Shown: positions 7,854-17,760, numbered from the stretch's first letter. The stretch is 64,000 bases of DNA from Symploca sp. SIO1C2 (GCA_010672925.1 JAAHFP010000007.1:1-64000), one strand, 5' to 3'. A program made the numbers and translations. Notes: a model not told the origin generated them from the letters alone.

Positions 7854-10145
7854 TTAATCAGCCGCCGGTAACAACAAAGTATCTTCTATCTCCTGTCGCA
7901 CTTTCTGATTCACGTAACAATCACTATTCAGGCAATCCACTAGCAACTTATTGGCATCGTAATACTGCTTCAGTAGTACCTGTTGCTGCTCATTAAACTG
8001 CCAATCATGACCAATATTGCGATGCTTAATCATCACTTCTCTTAACTTCTCAATCCAAGCTTTACCATTAACTTTCCACCACTGCTTGAATTGCTCTTTA
8101 TCGTTTTCTAAGTTGGGGTGTTGGTTTTCTAGTTGTTGGAGTGAATGTTTGAGTTTTGGTGCAATAATTCCGGCTTTGAAGAGAGCTCTGGAGAAGCTTC
8201 GGGAGAGGGTTTTGGAGAGGGCTCTGGAAAGGTCGAAGTCGAGGGCAATGGAAAGGTTGTGGTCGAGGTCGAGTTCGGGGTCGAGATCGAGTTCGAGGTC
8301 GAGGGCTATGGAGAGGTCGAGGTTGATGAAGATGATGTCGAAGGAGAAGTCGAAGGTTCTGGAGAGATCGAGGGATAAGTAGAAAGCTCTAACAGATGCT
8401 AGTTTATAAGAAACATCAACAGAGTTAGACTTTTGATTAACCCAGCTCAAAAACTGCTGAATTTTTTCATCACTAGCTACTAATCCATCAATCTTCTGCT
8501 TCATCAGTTGCATAAGTTTACTAGCATCCCGTATCATACCGGGCGTTAGCAAAAGCACCTCACGCCAGCGTTTTTCAGTAACGCGATTGGATAACTCCTC
8601 CAAGTCAGCTTTGGCGATAATTTCCCTAGCTGTAAAGTATTCTTGAAAGGTTAGGTGAGAGAAAGAATAAATTCCTCTAGCTCGTTCCACTAACAAGCCA
8701 TGCTGCGTTTCAATTGATTTCAGCACTGCTTCGCCATCAAACAACAAAGCATCTGGGTCAGTTTTTGCATCCGGTAGGTTACAAATGTAGTCAGCGATAT
8801 ATTGCTCAACATCCCTTTGCTTGAAAAAGTAGTCCCCGCGCTTAAAGGTAGTAAAGGCAACTTCACTAAGCAAATCTTCCTTGCGCTGTACTGATAATTT
8901 TTTATAAACTTGCTGTCGCTTAATCTGCCGCTTAGCATCCCACTTTCTTAACAGGGTATGGATAGCGCGACTGTACAATTCAGAACGATTAGAGGGAAAC
9001 TCTCCTGAATCTTCAAACTCGATACATAGTAATGTCAGTAGTAGAGGATTAGTGGCAAGCTCTTTAATCGGTTCGTTGTCTACTAGCTGCTCCATAAAGT
9101 AATCAGCCAAGTCTGATTCTTTTACTTGAAACCACTTACTTACAAAAGTCTGAATCTGCTCATCTTCAAAATCTGCTACTTCTACTTCGGTAAATTGTTC
9201 AAACGTGTATTCCCGTGCAGCAATCCGGCAGGTCATGACAAAATAATTAGTACTATAGTTCTTGGCATTAGTAAATTGTTGAATCTGATTTAGGATGCGA
9301 TCGCTATCTTCTTCCTTTACTTCATCTAACCCATCTAGCAAAATTAATCCTTTACCCCAATTAAGGATCCTGATAGTTTGAGATTCTGTAACACCATAAT
9401 CGGTAAAAATTTGCTTGATATAAGTCGTTAATGCTGGTTTATTTTCATTTTCAGCAAATTGCTTGAGGGTTATAAAGACTGGAACTAGCTCTCTCAGAAC
9501 TTGAGAGTTAGCACAGTGAATAGCCAAATATTTTAGAAATGTAGTCTTGCCAGCTCCAGGTTTTCCTAAAACTAAAAGCTTATCGTATCGCTGGACTGCC
9601 TCTAATCCTGATACTCGTGGTTCTGTAATTTGTCCTAATCCACGACGGTAAAAGTCTTCTGACTCTGGATCAAAACCTTGTAACAGTTCATTGTGAGCTA
9701 ATCGCCTGCGTCCGATAATTTTTTCTAGGATATTGACATTAGTGTAAATGTCTTCCAAACCAATAGGCTGAGTCATATCCAGCACTTTCATTGTGCCACA
9801 CTGTTGTTGAATGCTAGGTTTTATTTTTTGCCTTACTTCCTGTACCAAAGCATCAATATCTAAATCATCAGCAGGTTCAGGAATCGGATGAGACGGCTGA
9901 TACTTTTGGAGCAGTAAATCATGCAGCCTGCGGACTTTACCAGGTCCTCGACCCCCGATACTGAACTTTTTGTAAACTCCGCTCATCCGAGTACGGAAAG
10001 CTTGATCAGAAATATGAAGAGACTCAGCTACCGATAAGTCATTTTCCTTACTACTGAACCGTGTAACAAAAGCCTCTTCCTGTTCAGGAGACAAATCGTA
10101 CTTACGAGCCAGTTGAGTTAGAAAATCAGGGGGAAGCAGTTGCAT
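7854..10145 (-). CDS. NACHT-domain STAND NTPase with LD-rich repeat, candidate defence protein
   Basis: A 763-residue protein. Residues 1-80 form a small helical domain resembling a helix-turn-helix (SLHISDQAFRTRMSGVY). The NACHT NTPase follows, with Walker A GKPGAGKTT (194-202), Walker B LLDGLDEV (269-276) and the STAND-type motif TNPLLLTLLC. FSHLTFQEYFTAREI (about 490-504) is the winged-helix end of the module. Residues about 600-665 are a low-complexity run of LD-type dipeptides (DLDPELDLDHNLSIALDFDL). The C-terminal helical domain (about 680-763) resembles the NACHT C-terminal helical domains of cyanobacteria. Bacterial NACHT proteins include anti-phage NLR-like proteins, so defence is a reasonable inference but not shown. 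Confidence 0.85.
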   Translation of the reverse strand: MQLLPPDFLTQLARKYDLSPEQEEAFVTRFSSKENDLSVAESLHISDQAFRTRMSGVYKKFSIGGRGPGKVRRLHDLLLQKYQPSHPIPEPADDLDIDALVQEVRQKIKPSIQQQCGTMKVLDMTQPIGLEDIYTNVNILEKIIGRRRLAHNELLQGFDPESEDFYRRGLGQITEPRVSGLEAVQRYDKLLVLGKPGAGKTTFLKYLAIHCANSQVLRELVPVFITLKQFAENENKPALTTYIKQIFTDYGVTESQTIRILNWGKGLILLDGLDEVKEEDSDRILNQIQQFTNAKNYSTNYFVMTCRIAAREYTFEQFTEVEVADFEDEQIQTFVSKWFQVKESDLADYFMEQLVDNEPIKELATNPLLLTLLCIEFEDSGEFPSNRSELYSRAIHTLLRKWDAKRQIKRQQVYKKLSVQRKEDLLSEVAFTTFKRGDYFFKQRDVEQYIADYICNLPDAKTDPDALLFDGEAVLKSIETQHGLLVERARGIYSFSHLTFQEYFTAREIIAKADLEELSNRVTEKRWREVLLLTPGMIRDASKLMQLMKQKIDGLVASDEKIQQFLSWVNQKSNSVDVSYKLASVRAFYLSLDLSRTFDFSFDIIFINLDLSIALDLELDLDPELDLDHNLSIALDFDLSRALSKTLSRSFSRALFKAGIIAPKLKHSLQQLENQHPNLENDKEQFKQWWKVNGKAWIEKLREVMIKHRNIGHDWQFNEQQQVLLKQYYDANKLLVDCLNSDCYVNQKVRQEIEDTLLLPAAD

Positions 10146-10216
10146 TGGGGAAATTCGGCATTATGTCAACGCTAGTTTAGCCGAAGTTAATAAAGGATAC
10201 AGACACTGAAGTATAA

Positions 10217-10331
10217 ATAAGAATACAGGCTGGAAGCCTGTTCCACCAGTTGTAGTCATGCCACTGAAAGCCTGAACAAGAATGCAGGCTGGAAGTATAA
10301 ACAATAATACAGGCTAGAAGCCTGTTCCACC
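10217..10331. repeat. Repeated CAGGCTGGAAGCCTG palindromes
   Basis: Three units with the core CAGGCTGGAAG(CCTG) and a leading AATA/AACAA..GAAT occur at about 10217-10248, 10275-10296 and 10301-10331. Two carry the trailing TTCCACC. The middle unit is truncated. A weaker relative (AGAAACCTATTCCACC) lies near 46337. The array fills the space between the NACHT start and the next gene. Confidence 0.7.
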
Positions 10332-10415
10332 TTAGGGATGTTAGGCTAAGTTTGAGAGTTATTTCCCAACTTCAACAGCGACAGTAGAGACAGTTGAATT
10401 CATTGTGTAAGACTA

Positions 10416-10610
10416 ATGAAAAATAAAACCAACTTCAGTCTCACCCAAATTACCATCGCTCTTCAGTTCTTGTTAACTCCTTTTATTCTAGGAGCGATCG
10501 CTTACGAAGTAATTAACTCTAATTTTGAAGGCTTAATCCACATTAAACTAGATAGAAATGGGGGTGAGATATTGATTGAGCGTCCTCTCACCGTCAATGA
10601 TATTCAATAA
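10416..10610 (+). CDS. Small membrane-anchored hypothetical protein
   Basis: A 64-residue open frame. A hydrophobic segment (ITIALQFLLTPFILGAIAY, about 12-30) is followed by a short polar tail. There is no clear Shine-Dalgarno sequence, which is common in cyanobacteria. The frame contains a HIP1 site, as real genes here often do. I do not recognise the family. It could be a true small membrane protein or a chance frame; the coherent hydrophobic pattern favours the former. Confidence 0.45.
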   Translation: MKNKTNFSLTQITIALQFLLTPFILGAIAYEVINSNFEGLIHIKLDRNGGEILIERPLTVNDIQ

Positions 10611-10680
10611 AGTGATGCGGTGCGTTACGCTTCGCGACGCTGCTGGTGAAATATTGCGTAATATATTTCAGCTGCTGAAT

Positions 10681-10818
10681 GCCCCCTAAATCCCCCTTGA
10701 ATCCCCCTCCCGTCCCCCTTTGAAAGGGGGAAGCCAGAGGATGCTACGCTCTTGTTTCCACGGGGGACTTTGAATCCGGGCTCCCCCAGAATTGGGGGCT
10801 GGGGGGCTTCAAAAACCT
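10681..10818. repeat. C-rich/G-rich low-complexity repeat
   Basis: Runs of CCCCCTAAAT and CCCCCTTGAATCC units are followed by CCCCCTTTGAAAGGGGG and CTCCCCCAGAATTGGGGG hairpins. These are common intergenic sequence in cyanobacteria of this type. A related short hairpin lies at 17533-17548. A 79-codon minus-strand frame across it is an artefact of the repeat. Confidence 0.6.
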
Positions 10819-11007
10819 TCGTCTTGTTGTAAATGTGTTCAAATGTTAATTTCGCTAGCAGCAAAGCGGATGCTGCTGGCGCACCATGCTACGCAAATGC
10901 TAACGCACCCTACAATAGATACTACAATCTGGAGATAACAAGGTTATGTCTGCTGGATTTGGTATTAAACGCAATTCAATATTCACATCCCATTCTCCAA
11001 ACGCTCT

Positions 11008-11436
11008 ATGTCTGATAGTTATAACTTACAACGCTTTGTTGATGCCCAGAAATAGATTTATGAACAGGTTATCTATGAACTAGAATTGGGAAAGAAAAGT
11101 AGTCACTGGATTTGGTATATATTTCCCCAAATCCAAGGTTTAGGTCGAAGCTGGACAGCAGATAAATTTGCCATTTCGTCTTTAGAAGAAGCTAATGCTT
11201 ATCTCAAACATCCTCTTCTGGGAACAAGGTTAAGAGAATGTACACAACTTGTCCTGAATATAGAAGGTAGTGATATTGAAGAAATTTGCGATTATCCTGA
11301 CTATCTGAAATTCTGTTCTTCTATGACGTTATTCTTTTCTGCGACAACAGATAATCGCATTTTTGAGGATGCTCTGGTTAAGTATTTTGCAGGTGAACCA
11401 GATCAGTTAACTCTAGATATCCTAGGTAATTTATAG
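11008..11436 (+). pseudogene. DUF1810 family gene with in-frame amber stop
   Basis: Translation from ATG 11008 gives MSDSYNLQRFVDAQK, then TAG at 11053-11055, then IYEQVIYELELGKKSSHWIW and the rest of a normal DUF1810 protein (FPQIQGLG, YAISS-like FAISSLEEA, LRECTQLVL). Both sides of the stop are in one frame and match the family, so the only lesion is codon 16 (AAA-TAG where the family has a short polar residue). The 116-codon downstream frame would have to start at TTG and would lack the first helix. Recent pseudogene or sequencing error. Function of DUF1810 is not established. Confidence 0.8.
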
Positions 11437-11569
11437 TTAAGCGTAGGTTGGGTTGAGGAACGTAGGCGTAAGCCTTCTCGTAGAGTAACTCAACATCATA
11501 TTTAGGTCTATCACGCCACTATAATAGAACTATAAGGGGCATCTGAGATTTTCTGGCAGGGCATAACTT

Positions 11570-11920
11570 ATGAAACTAATTTTGCACAAGATATTCCCTA
11601 GACTAGTTGGTACAACAGCTCTAACAGTAACAACCTTGATGCTAGGGACTGGAGAAGCGTTTGGTGCTGAAGTTGAGATTACCCAACAAGTAATCAATGG
11701 TTTACACTATCCTACAAGTTCTCAACGGTTCTTTGACCAAGGAAGACGTACTTTTGAGCAAGAGATTCAATTGATGCTCCAGAGACTACAATCATCCCCA
11801 GAAACTTTATTACATATCAGAGAAGATTTGCCAGCACAAATAGGTGAAGAATGGCTCCTGCAAGAAGAACTCAGAATCCAGGAAAATCCTCAAATTGTAC
11901 CTGATTTAAATGGCAAATAG
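11570..11920 (+). CDS. Exported hypothetical protein
   Basis: A 116-residue protein with a signal peptide: basic start (MKLILHKIFPR), hydrophobic core (LVGTTALTVTTLMLGTG) and probable cleavage after AFGA (about residue 32). The mature part is about 84 residues, acidic and Gln/Glu-rich, predicted helical. No Cys and no known motif. The family is not recognised. It is preceded by a dispersed repeat that contains GTAGGCGTAAGCCTTC (about 11463). Confidence 0.6.
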   Translation: MKLILHKIFPRLVGTTALTVTTLMLGTGEAFGAEVEITQQVINGLHYPTSSQRFFDQGRRTFEQEIQLMLQRLQSSPETLLHIREDLPAQIGEEWLLQEELRIQENPQIVPDLNGK

Positions 11921-12065
11921 GTAGCAGAGACAGGGAGACGCGGAGACGCGGAGACACGGAGAAAGGGATTTTCATGCATGGTAGGGTAGTGAATTTTTCA
12001 TCGGGACTGCCTCCTATTCCCCTCCTGGGAGGGGCTAGGGGTGGGTTCTGCCTCCTGCCTTCATA

Positions 12066-12653
12066 TTAGGATGCTCGCATTGCTCTAGCACGGCAATCTC
12101 TTAACCAAAGCTTAACTGCTTGACCAATAGTCCAATTGCTACTCTCTTGGGGTGGCACGGGAGAACTTTCTGGTGAAGAGGAACCAATTTGAGTAAACAT
12201 CATTGCCAAGCGCCAACCATCAGTAGTTGGTGTGAGAAATAGCCAGTGAAAACTCTGGGCATCTAAAGCTTTTACCCCGATATACTGTCGTTCTAGGGTA
12301 GTGAAAAAGACTTGCTTGGGTTGCTCTGCTTCGGCTACTGTGATTTCAGGGTTATATTGACCAGGACCAAGGGAAAGAGGTTCAAATTCAGGATTTCCTG
12401 CCAAAATGATGTATCTGGAGTTATCAGCAGCTTCATCCAAGCGCCGATTCCTTTGAATTATACGATTGGCATAGTTGGCTAGATCCTCAACCATTAGGGA
12501 GGCTAATGTCTCTACGTCATCTGGGCAAGCTTTAGTTGAAGAATCAGCAATATAAACTGGGTTATCCAAGCTAGAGGATTCGGGAAACCAGTAATTGCCC
12601 TGCAACCCCAAGCAACTAATCAGTAACAATCCACAAAATCCTAGCTTAGGCAT
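12066..12653 (-). CDS. Conserved exported cyanobacterial protein downstream of pyrF
   Basis: A 195-residue protein. The N-terminal hydrophobic stretch [14 protein letters not shown] is followed by a segment that could be a signal peptide or lipoprotein signal (Cys at 15). The body has [22 protein letters not shown], then [24 protein letters not shown] and a C-terminal CRARAMRAS. The layout is that of a small periplasmic protein conserved beside pyrF in cyanobacteria, function unknown. Its start overlaps the end of pyrF by 8 bp, so translation is probably coupled. Confidence 0.7.
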   Translation of the reverse strand: MPKLGFCGLLLISCLGLQGNYWFPESSSLDNPVYIADSSTKACPDDVETLASLMVEDLANYANRIIQRNRRLDEAADNSRYIILAGNPEFEPLSLGPGQYNPEITVAEAEQPKQVFFTTLERQYIGVKALDAQSFHWLFLTPTTDGWRLAMMFTQIGSSSPESSPVPPQESSNWTIGQAVKLWLRDCRARAMRAS

Positions 12654-13368
12654 TAGCTGTTGTTAACTCCTCACAAATCCTTTCCCAGGCAGCAACTGGA
12701 TCACTAGCAGCGGTAATTGGTCGCCCGATAACTAAGTAATCAGCACCAGCTTTAATCGCAGCAGCGGGAGTCATTGAGCGTCTTTGGTCTCCTGCTTGTG
12801 CCCAACTAGGTCTTACTCCTGGACAAACTAGCAGAAAATCATCGCCGCAAACTCGCCGTAATTGCTCCACTTCCTGAGGAGAACAAACAGCGCCCTGTAA
12901 ACCAGTTTCTTGAGCTAGTAATGCCATCTGTAGGGCATATTCTGGCAATTCAAGGGGAATTTTTAGGTCAAAAGCTAAATCCCTTGAACTGAGACTGGTA
13001 AGTAGGGTAATCGCAATTAACTTAGGAGGCGAACATCCTGCTGCCTGTGCCCCCTCTGCAACTGCTGCCACTGCTCCTTTGAGGGCACTACGACCAGCAA
13101 CTGCATGAATTGTGGTTAAATCCACACCATAGGTTGCGGCAGCACGACAGGCTCCGGCTACAGTATTGGGGATGTCGTGGAATTTGAGGTCTAGAAAGAT
13201 CCGCTTTTGCCGGTCTTTGAGAACAGGCAAAATCCTAGAACCAGTGCTTACAAATAATTCTAGCCCTACTTTCCAGAAAGTAACTTGAGGCAAGCTCTCT
13301 ACTAATGCGATCGCTTCTGCCTCAGTTGCGACATCCAAGGGCACAATAATCTGATTTTCTATACCCAT
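12646..13368 (-). CDS. pyrF: Orotidine 5'-phosphate decarboxylase
   Basis: A 240-residue TIM-barrel enzyme converting OMP to UMP, the last step of pyrimidine synthesis. The catalytic tetrad is visible: Lys33 (WKVGLE) and Asp60-x-Lys62-x-x-Asp65 in [12 protein letters not shown]. The phosphate-binding region includes [10 protein letters not shown] and GRPIT near the C-terminus. Length and motifs are typical of the short bacterial form. It leads an apparent two-gene unit with the exported protein that overlaps its 3' end. Confidence 0.97.
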   Translation of the reverse strand: MGIENQIIVPLDVATEAEAIALVESLPQVTFWKVGLELFVSTGSRILPVLKDRQKRIFLDLKFHDIPNTVAGACRAAATYGVDLTTIHAVAGRSALKGAVAAVAEGAQAAGCSPPKLIAITLLTSLSSRDLAFDLKIPLELPEYALQMALLAQETGLQGAVCSPQEVEQLRRVCGDDFLLVCPGVRPSWAQAGDQRRSMTPAAAIKAGADYLVIGRPITAASDPVAAWERICEELTTANA

Positions 13369-13414
13369 TTCTCAATTGTAATCGTTCCCTACAAATTATC
13401 CCTTGGGTTGGTTT

Positions 13415-13519
13415 TATAGCAAAAGGCAGAAGGCAGAAGGCAGAAGGCAGAAGGAAAAAGGTTGACAGGTAAAGGTTTCAGCATTTGGCTTTGTCCTAAC
13501 CTCCATGGCGGTTGCTATA
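13415..13519. repeat. MITE-like element with internal heptamer array
   Basis: TATAGCAA (13415-13422) and TTGCTATA (13512-13519) form the ends. The left interior is a tandem array of GGCAGAA heptamers (about 13425-13455) and the right interior contains GTCCTAACCTCCATGGCGG. The same order of parts, diverged, recurs at 20711-20825. A third related end is near 13594-13610 (TTAAGTTGACACCAATG). No coding capacity. Confidence 0.65.
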
Positions 13520-13703
13520 ACTGAGATCTTCACTATTCTCGATAACCCGCAAACAAATGGCTTAAGCCCCTTGTTACCATTAGCCAGCTATGTCTAAGCT
13601 TAAGTTGACACCAATGACCCTAAACCCGCCCCTACAAATGTACGAAATTTTCTTCCCAATTCGACCTTCGACCTTCGACCTTCTCCATTCTCTATTCCCC
13701 ATT

Positions 13704-14930
13704 TCAAGATATCAATCGCACAAATCTCTTTTTCCCCACTTGTAAAACCTTACCTGCTAGGAGTTCAGGGGAATCTAAGGTGAGGTCAACTTCAGAAATG
13801 CGATCGCCGTCCAGTTTTACTGCTCCCCCTTGAATTTGTCGCCGTCCATCTCCACTACTTTTGCACAAACCGCTGGTACTGAGGATATAAAACAACTTAG
13901 CAGGAAACTGCACTTGAGATAGGGAAAATTCCGGTACCGCATCACCTGTACTCGTGGCATCTCCCTGAACCAAATTCATTGCTGCTTGTTGAGCTTCTTG
14001 AGCCGCTGCTTCTCCGTGGTATTGGCTAACAATATCAAGAGCCAGTTGTTTTTGGCGATCGCGTGGAGATTCTGGTAGTTGATCCAAAGGTAAATTTGTC
14101 AGCAATTCATAATATTGATCTAACAAATTATCTGGTGTTTTTTCCAACTTGGAGTACATAGAGAGGGCATCTTCTCTCAAGCCGACATAATTCCCCAAGG
14201 ACTTCGACATTTTCTGCACCCCATCAGTCCCTAGTACCAGGGGTGTTAATAGTCCAAACTGGGGTGTTTGTCCAAAATGTCGTTGTAAATCTCGTCCTAC
14301 AGCAATATTGAATTTTTGGTCAGTTCCCCCCAACTCGACATCAGCGTTTATTGCCACTGAATCGTAGCCTTGTAACAAGGGGTAGAGAAATTCATGAATA
14401 TAAATAGGAGTTTCCTGCTGATACCGTAGAGCAAATCCTTCCTTGGCTAACATCTGTCCTACAGTCATAGTGGCTAGCAGTTGGATAATTTTCGATAAAT
14501 CCAATTCCTTAAGCCATTCCGAGTTATAGCGAATTTCCAGCCTTCCTGGTGTTTGGAAGTCTAAAATTGGGCGTACCTGCTCCAAGTAAGTCTCCGCATT
14601 GTGTTTAACTTGAGCTGGTGTTAACTGGGTACGCACTTCTGATTTTCCCGTTGGGTCACCAATTTGGGCTGTAAAATCTCCAATGATCAGTACAGCTGTA
14701 TGACCAGCATCCTGAAAGGCTCGCAGCTTCCGCACAGGGATACTATGACCAAGATGGATATCTGGTGCGGTGGGGTCAATGCCCAACTTAATCCTCAAAG
14801 GGCTATCGGTTTTCTCTAGGCGTTGAGCCAAGTTCTCGCTTGGGTTTTGGGATTTTGGTTGGTCAGGAAAAATTTCAGTGACACCTCGGTAGAGCCAAGC
14901 TAGGTTATCGGGAGTTGGAGGATTTGACAT
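13704..14930 (-). CDS. tyrS: Tyrosyl-tRNA synthetase, KMSKS type
   Basis: A 408-residue class I synthetase. The HIGH-like motif is HLGH (59-62) and the second signature is KMSKS (240-244). It therefore belongs to the TyrZ-like subgroup, not the KFGKT form of E. coli TyrS. The tyrosine pocket region ([20 protein letters not shown]) is intact. The C-terminal S4-like RNA-binding domain (about 340-408, [14 protein letters not shown]) is complete. The gene stands alone, with a 634-bp upstream gap shared with the divergent PBP gene. Confidence 0.97.
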   Translation of the reverse strand: MSNPPTPDNLAWLYRGVTEIFPDQPKSQNPSENLAQRLEKTDSPLRIKLGIDPTAPDIHLGHSIPVRKLRAFQDAGHTAVLIIGDFTAQIGDPTGKSEVRTQLTPAQVKHNAETYLEQVRPILDFQTPGRLEIRYNSEWLKELDLSKIIQLLATMTVGQMLAKEGFALRYQQETPIYIHEFLYPLLQGYDSVAINADVELGGTDQKFNIAVGRDLQRHFGQTPQFGLLTPLVLGTDGVQKMSKSLGNYVGLREDALSMYSKLEKTPDNLLDQYYELLTNLPLDQLPESPRDRQKQLALDIVSQYHGEAAAQEAQQAAMNLVQGDATSTGDAVPEFSLSQVQFPAKLFYILSTSGLCKSSGDGRRQIQGGAVKLDGDRISEVDLTLDSPELLAGKVLQVGKKRFVRLIS

Positions 14931-15109
14931 TATACTTCTTGCACCAATTTAGGGAATAGGAAATAGGGTTCAGGGAACGGAGGGTGCTACAATCGAATCT
15001 TCGCAAGAGCTCTATTAATGTGGAACATCTTTTAGGGGCAATAGGGGTTCTCACATTTGAGCGATAATTTCAGTGAATATACCTAAGTATACCTGTCCAG
15101 ATGCTCTGT

Positions 15110-15220
15110 CCAACCCCCTGTAGTTGAATGGAGCTTTTAAGAACCCCTCAACTGGGGGTGATTACCACCTGCTGGGAAGGGAAGAAACAAACTACTCCTG
15201 CCTGGGAGCCTTGTTTCTTC
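15110..15220 (+). other. Candidate small structured RNA or leader (two hairpins)
   Basis: The 634-bp gap between tyrS and the PBP gene has no plausible gene. It does have two strong hairpins: CCCCC/GGGGG plus AGTTGA/TCAACT (15114-15158, one bulge), and GAAGAAACAA/TTGTTTCTTC (15181-15220), a perfect 10-bp stem with an inner CTCC/GGAG step. The second ends the structured block but lacks a long T run. Partial sequence echoes (CCTTGTTTCT..AAGAGCCCC) occur at 53901-53925 and 54021-54040. Strand and transcription are unknown. A small RNA such as a cyanobacterial Yfr is possible, but I cannot assign a family. Confidence 0.35.
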
Positions 15221-15564
15221 AGAGTAACTGATCCTTACTATCTATCTCAAAGGGGATAGACTAACATTAATTAGCATAAAATGCCACAATATCTGTGTTT
15301 GAGCAGTTAGCTTTTGTTAAGGTATGCAGCTATTATTAAGGCGATATCAACTTTGAGGCTAACTGAGGGTGACAGCAAAATCCTAAAATACAGTTGCGTA
15401 ACCTTTATTTGAGTATGGTATAGATGTTGTTCTAGTAAACTAACCTATCTGTGATCCTGATTACTGCTAACAATTTCTGTAATCACGTATAACCAACTAT
15501 TAATTTTCCAGTTGCCCTCGTCTCTAGAATTGCTGTCTTTTGTAAGTGAGGAAGTGAAACCGCT

Positions 15565-17490
15565 GTGTCGTCTAGCACCGTTCAACAAAAACAACAAAAA
15601 CAACAGAAGCAAGATAAGAATAGCGCTTCATCACCAGTTTTTCAGTTTGTGCAAGGAGTTGCTCAGGTAACAGGTGGAACTGTACTCGGCATTACCATGC
15701 TAACGAGCTCACTCTTTGCTGGTGGACTGGTTGGCTTAGCGACTAGCTTCCGTAACCTCCCAGATGTCAGAGTATTACGAGGCTATGTACCGACAGAAAC
15801 AACTTATATTTATGACATCAAAGGTAAGCATCTGGCTAGTATTCATGGTGAAGCTAATCGTGAAGTAGTCAAATTAGACCAAATCAGCCCGCAACTCAAG
15901 CGAGCAGTGTTAGCCATGGAAGATAGTCGATTTTACTATCACCAGGGTATTAACCCCAACAGTATTGGTCGGGCTTTCAAAGCTAACTGGGAAAGTGGCT
16001 CCGTGGTGGAAGGTGCTTCAACCTTAACCATGCAGTTGGTGAAAAACCTATTTCTCTCACGAGAGCGTAAATTCAGCCGAAAAATTGCTGAAGCGGTGCT
16101 AGCAATCCGAGTCGAGCAAATCTTTGAAAAAGACCAGATTTTGGAGATGTACCTCAATCAAATCTATTGGGGTCACAATAACTATGGTATACAAACTGCC
16201 TCGGAAAGCTTCTTTGCTAAATCGGCTTCCGAGCTTACCTTGGCAGAATCGGCCATGCTAGCTGGATTGATTCAGTCTCCAGAAGAATACAGCCCTTTCG
16301 CTAATTATCCCAAGGCAAAAGAGCGGCAATCCATTGCCTTGACAAGGATGCGAGAGTTGGGATGGATTAGCGCTGAAGAAGAAGCAGCTGCTCGTAAGCA
16401 ACCTTTGGGCATCGGGAAAAGTACTTCATGGCAAGTTAGTGAACTTCCTTCCATTACAGAAGCAGTGGTGGCGGAGTTGAATGAGCAATTTGGGAAAGAT
16501 ACTGTCCAAAAAGGAGGGATGCGAGTCCAAACGACGATTGACTACAACTTCCAAAAGAGGTCTGAAGAGTTAGTAGCTAGAGCCCATCGCAACTTGGGGA
16601 TTTATGCCGATCAGGTAGCCTTAGCAGCTGTAGACCCCCGAACCCATTTTGTTAAAACCTTAGTAGGTAGCGTTAACTACGAAAAGAGTCAATTCAACCG
16701 TGCGATTCAATCTCGGCGTCAACCGGGGTCTTCTTTCAAGCCCTTTGTTTACTACGCTGCCTTTGCCACTGGTAAGTATACACCTTACTCCACTGTTATG
16801 GATACTCCAGTGAGTTATCGGGATGGATCTGGATATTATTCTCCCAGAAACTATGGTGGTGGGTATTCTGGTGCTGTAACCATTCACACCGCTTTAACCC
16901 AGTCTCTTAATGTTCCGGCAGTGAAGCTGGGCAAAAAAGTAGGACTTGACAAAGTGATTGAAATATGTCGTACCTTGGGCATTAAGAGTCCGTTGGAACC
17001 AGTGACCTCTTTACCCCTAGGGGCGATTGGTCTAACACCTTTGGAAATGGCAGGAGCTTTTGCCACCTTTGCTAATAATGGTTGGCATTCTGACCCAACA
17101 ATTATTGTACGGGTGACAGATAGTGAGGGCAATATCATACTCGATAATACTCCTAAACCTAAGCTGGTTCTTGACCAATGGTCTGTTGCTTCCCTCAACC
17201 ATACCCTGATAGGGGTGATTAACGGTGGTACAGGAAAAAGAGCTTACATCGGACGTCAGGCGGCAGGTAAGACGGGTACAACTTCTTCAGAAAGGGATGT
17301 TTGGTTTGTTGGCTATGTACCACAAATGTCAACAGCGGTTTGGATTGGTAATGATGACTACAGACCATTAGGGGGAGGAGCCACCGGTGGTGGATATGCT
17401 GCACCAGTCTGGAGGCAATTTATGTATATGGCCTTAGAAGGTCAGCAAAAGGAATATTTCCCCTTACCTTCTAAATATCCTCGTCCTTAA
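15565..17490 (+). CDS. Class A penicillin-binding protein (GT51 plus transpeptidase)
   Basis: A 641-residue bifunctional peptidoglycan synthase. After a short Gln/Lys-rich cytoplasmic tail there is one membrane helix (about 30-58). The glycosyltransferase 51 domain has Glu119 in AMEDSRFYYHQG and the EGASTLTMQL and FLSRERK segments. The transpeptidase has SSFK (Ser389, Lys392), SLN (447-449) and KTGT (569-572), so both activities look intact. The start is GTG at 15565 with GAGGAAG upstream. No C-terminal extension follows. The gene ends exactly at a palindromic element whose first base is the last base of the stop codon. Confidence 0.95.
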   Translation: MSSSTVQQKQQKQQKQDKNSASSPVFQFVQGVAQVTGGTVLGITMLTSSLFAGGLVGLATSFRNLPDVRVLRGYVPTETTYIYDIKGKHLASIHGEANREVVKLDQISPQLKRAVLAMEDSRFYYHQGINPNSIGRAFKANWESGSVVEGASTLTMQLVKNLFLSRERKFSRKIAEAVLAIRVEQIFEKDQILEMYLNQIYWGHNNYGIQTASESFFAKSASELTLAESAMLAGLIQSPEEYSPFANYPKAKERQSIALTRMRELGWISAEEEAAARKQPLGIGKSTSWQVSELPSITEAVVAELNEQFGKDTVQKGGMRVQTTIDYNFQKRSEELVARAHRNLGIYADQVALAAVDPRTHFVKTLVGSVNYEKSQFNRAIQSRRQPGSSFKPFVYYAAFATGKYTPYSTVMDTPVSYRDGSGYYSPRNYGGGYSGAVTIHTALTQSLNVPAVKLGKKVGLDKVIEICRTLGIKSPLEPVTSLPLGAIGLTPLEMAGAFATFANNGWHSDPTIIVRVTDSEGNIILDNTPKPKLVLDQWSVASLNHTLIGVINGGTGKRAYIGRQAAGKTGTTSSERDVWFVGYVPQMSTAVWIGNDDYRPLGGGATGGGYAAPVWRQFMYMALEGQQKEYFPLPSKYPRP

Positions 17491-17592
17491 TACCAAATCC
17501 GGTTAAAAAAAGATATTCTCTCGCCCCTAAATCCCCCAATTATGGGGGACTTTAATTTATGTTTACCGTGTTCTGCAAAGCGGATTTGGTAT
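17490..17592. repeat. ATACCAAATCCG inverted-repeat element
   Basis: ATACCAAATCCG (17490-17501) and CGGATTTGGTAT (17581-17592) are a perfect 12-bp inverted repeat bounding 103 bp. Inside lies a CCCCC-aattat-GGGGG hairpin (17533-17548) followed by a T-rich stretch, which may double as the PBP terminator. Partial ends recur at about 26150 (ATATCAAATCCGG) and 46289 (CCAGATTTGGTA). It is a small non-coding mobile repeat. Confidence 0.75.
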
Positions 17593-17760
17593 AAAACTGA
17601 AGTTTTAAGCATAAATCTTTTGCGTAAAACCTATCTCTTGTCCAGATAGGTAAATAGAGAGAAAAATTCCAAAGACTACAATGCCCCCATTGACGTGAGT
17701 GCCAATGGGGGTTTCTCTATAAACTGGGTGTAGGGTGTGGTGAAAATAAGCATGGATAAT

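Noticed and set aside
8017..8382. Plus-strand frames of 121 and 77 codons opposite the NACHT gene
   Set aside because: Shadow frames produced by the LD-rich tandem DNA of the NACHT gene, with extreme Glu/Gly/Val or Arg/Ser composition.
10625..10864. 79-codon minus-strand frame
   Set aside because: It is made of the C-rich/G-rich intergenic repeat and has low-complexity, non-protein-like composition.
13415..13519. Possible CRISPR array because of regular GGCAGAA units
   Set aside because: Units are 7 bp without spacers, and occur in several unrelated intergenic places; no cas genes in the window.
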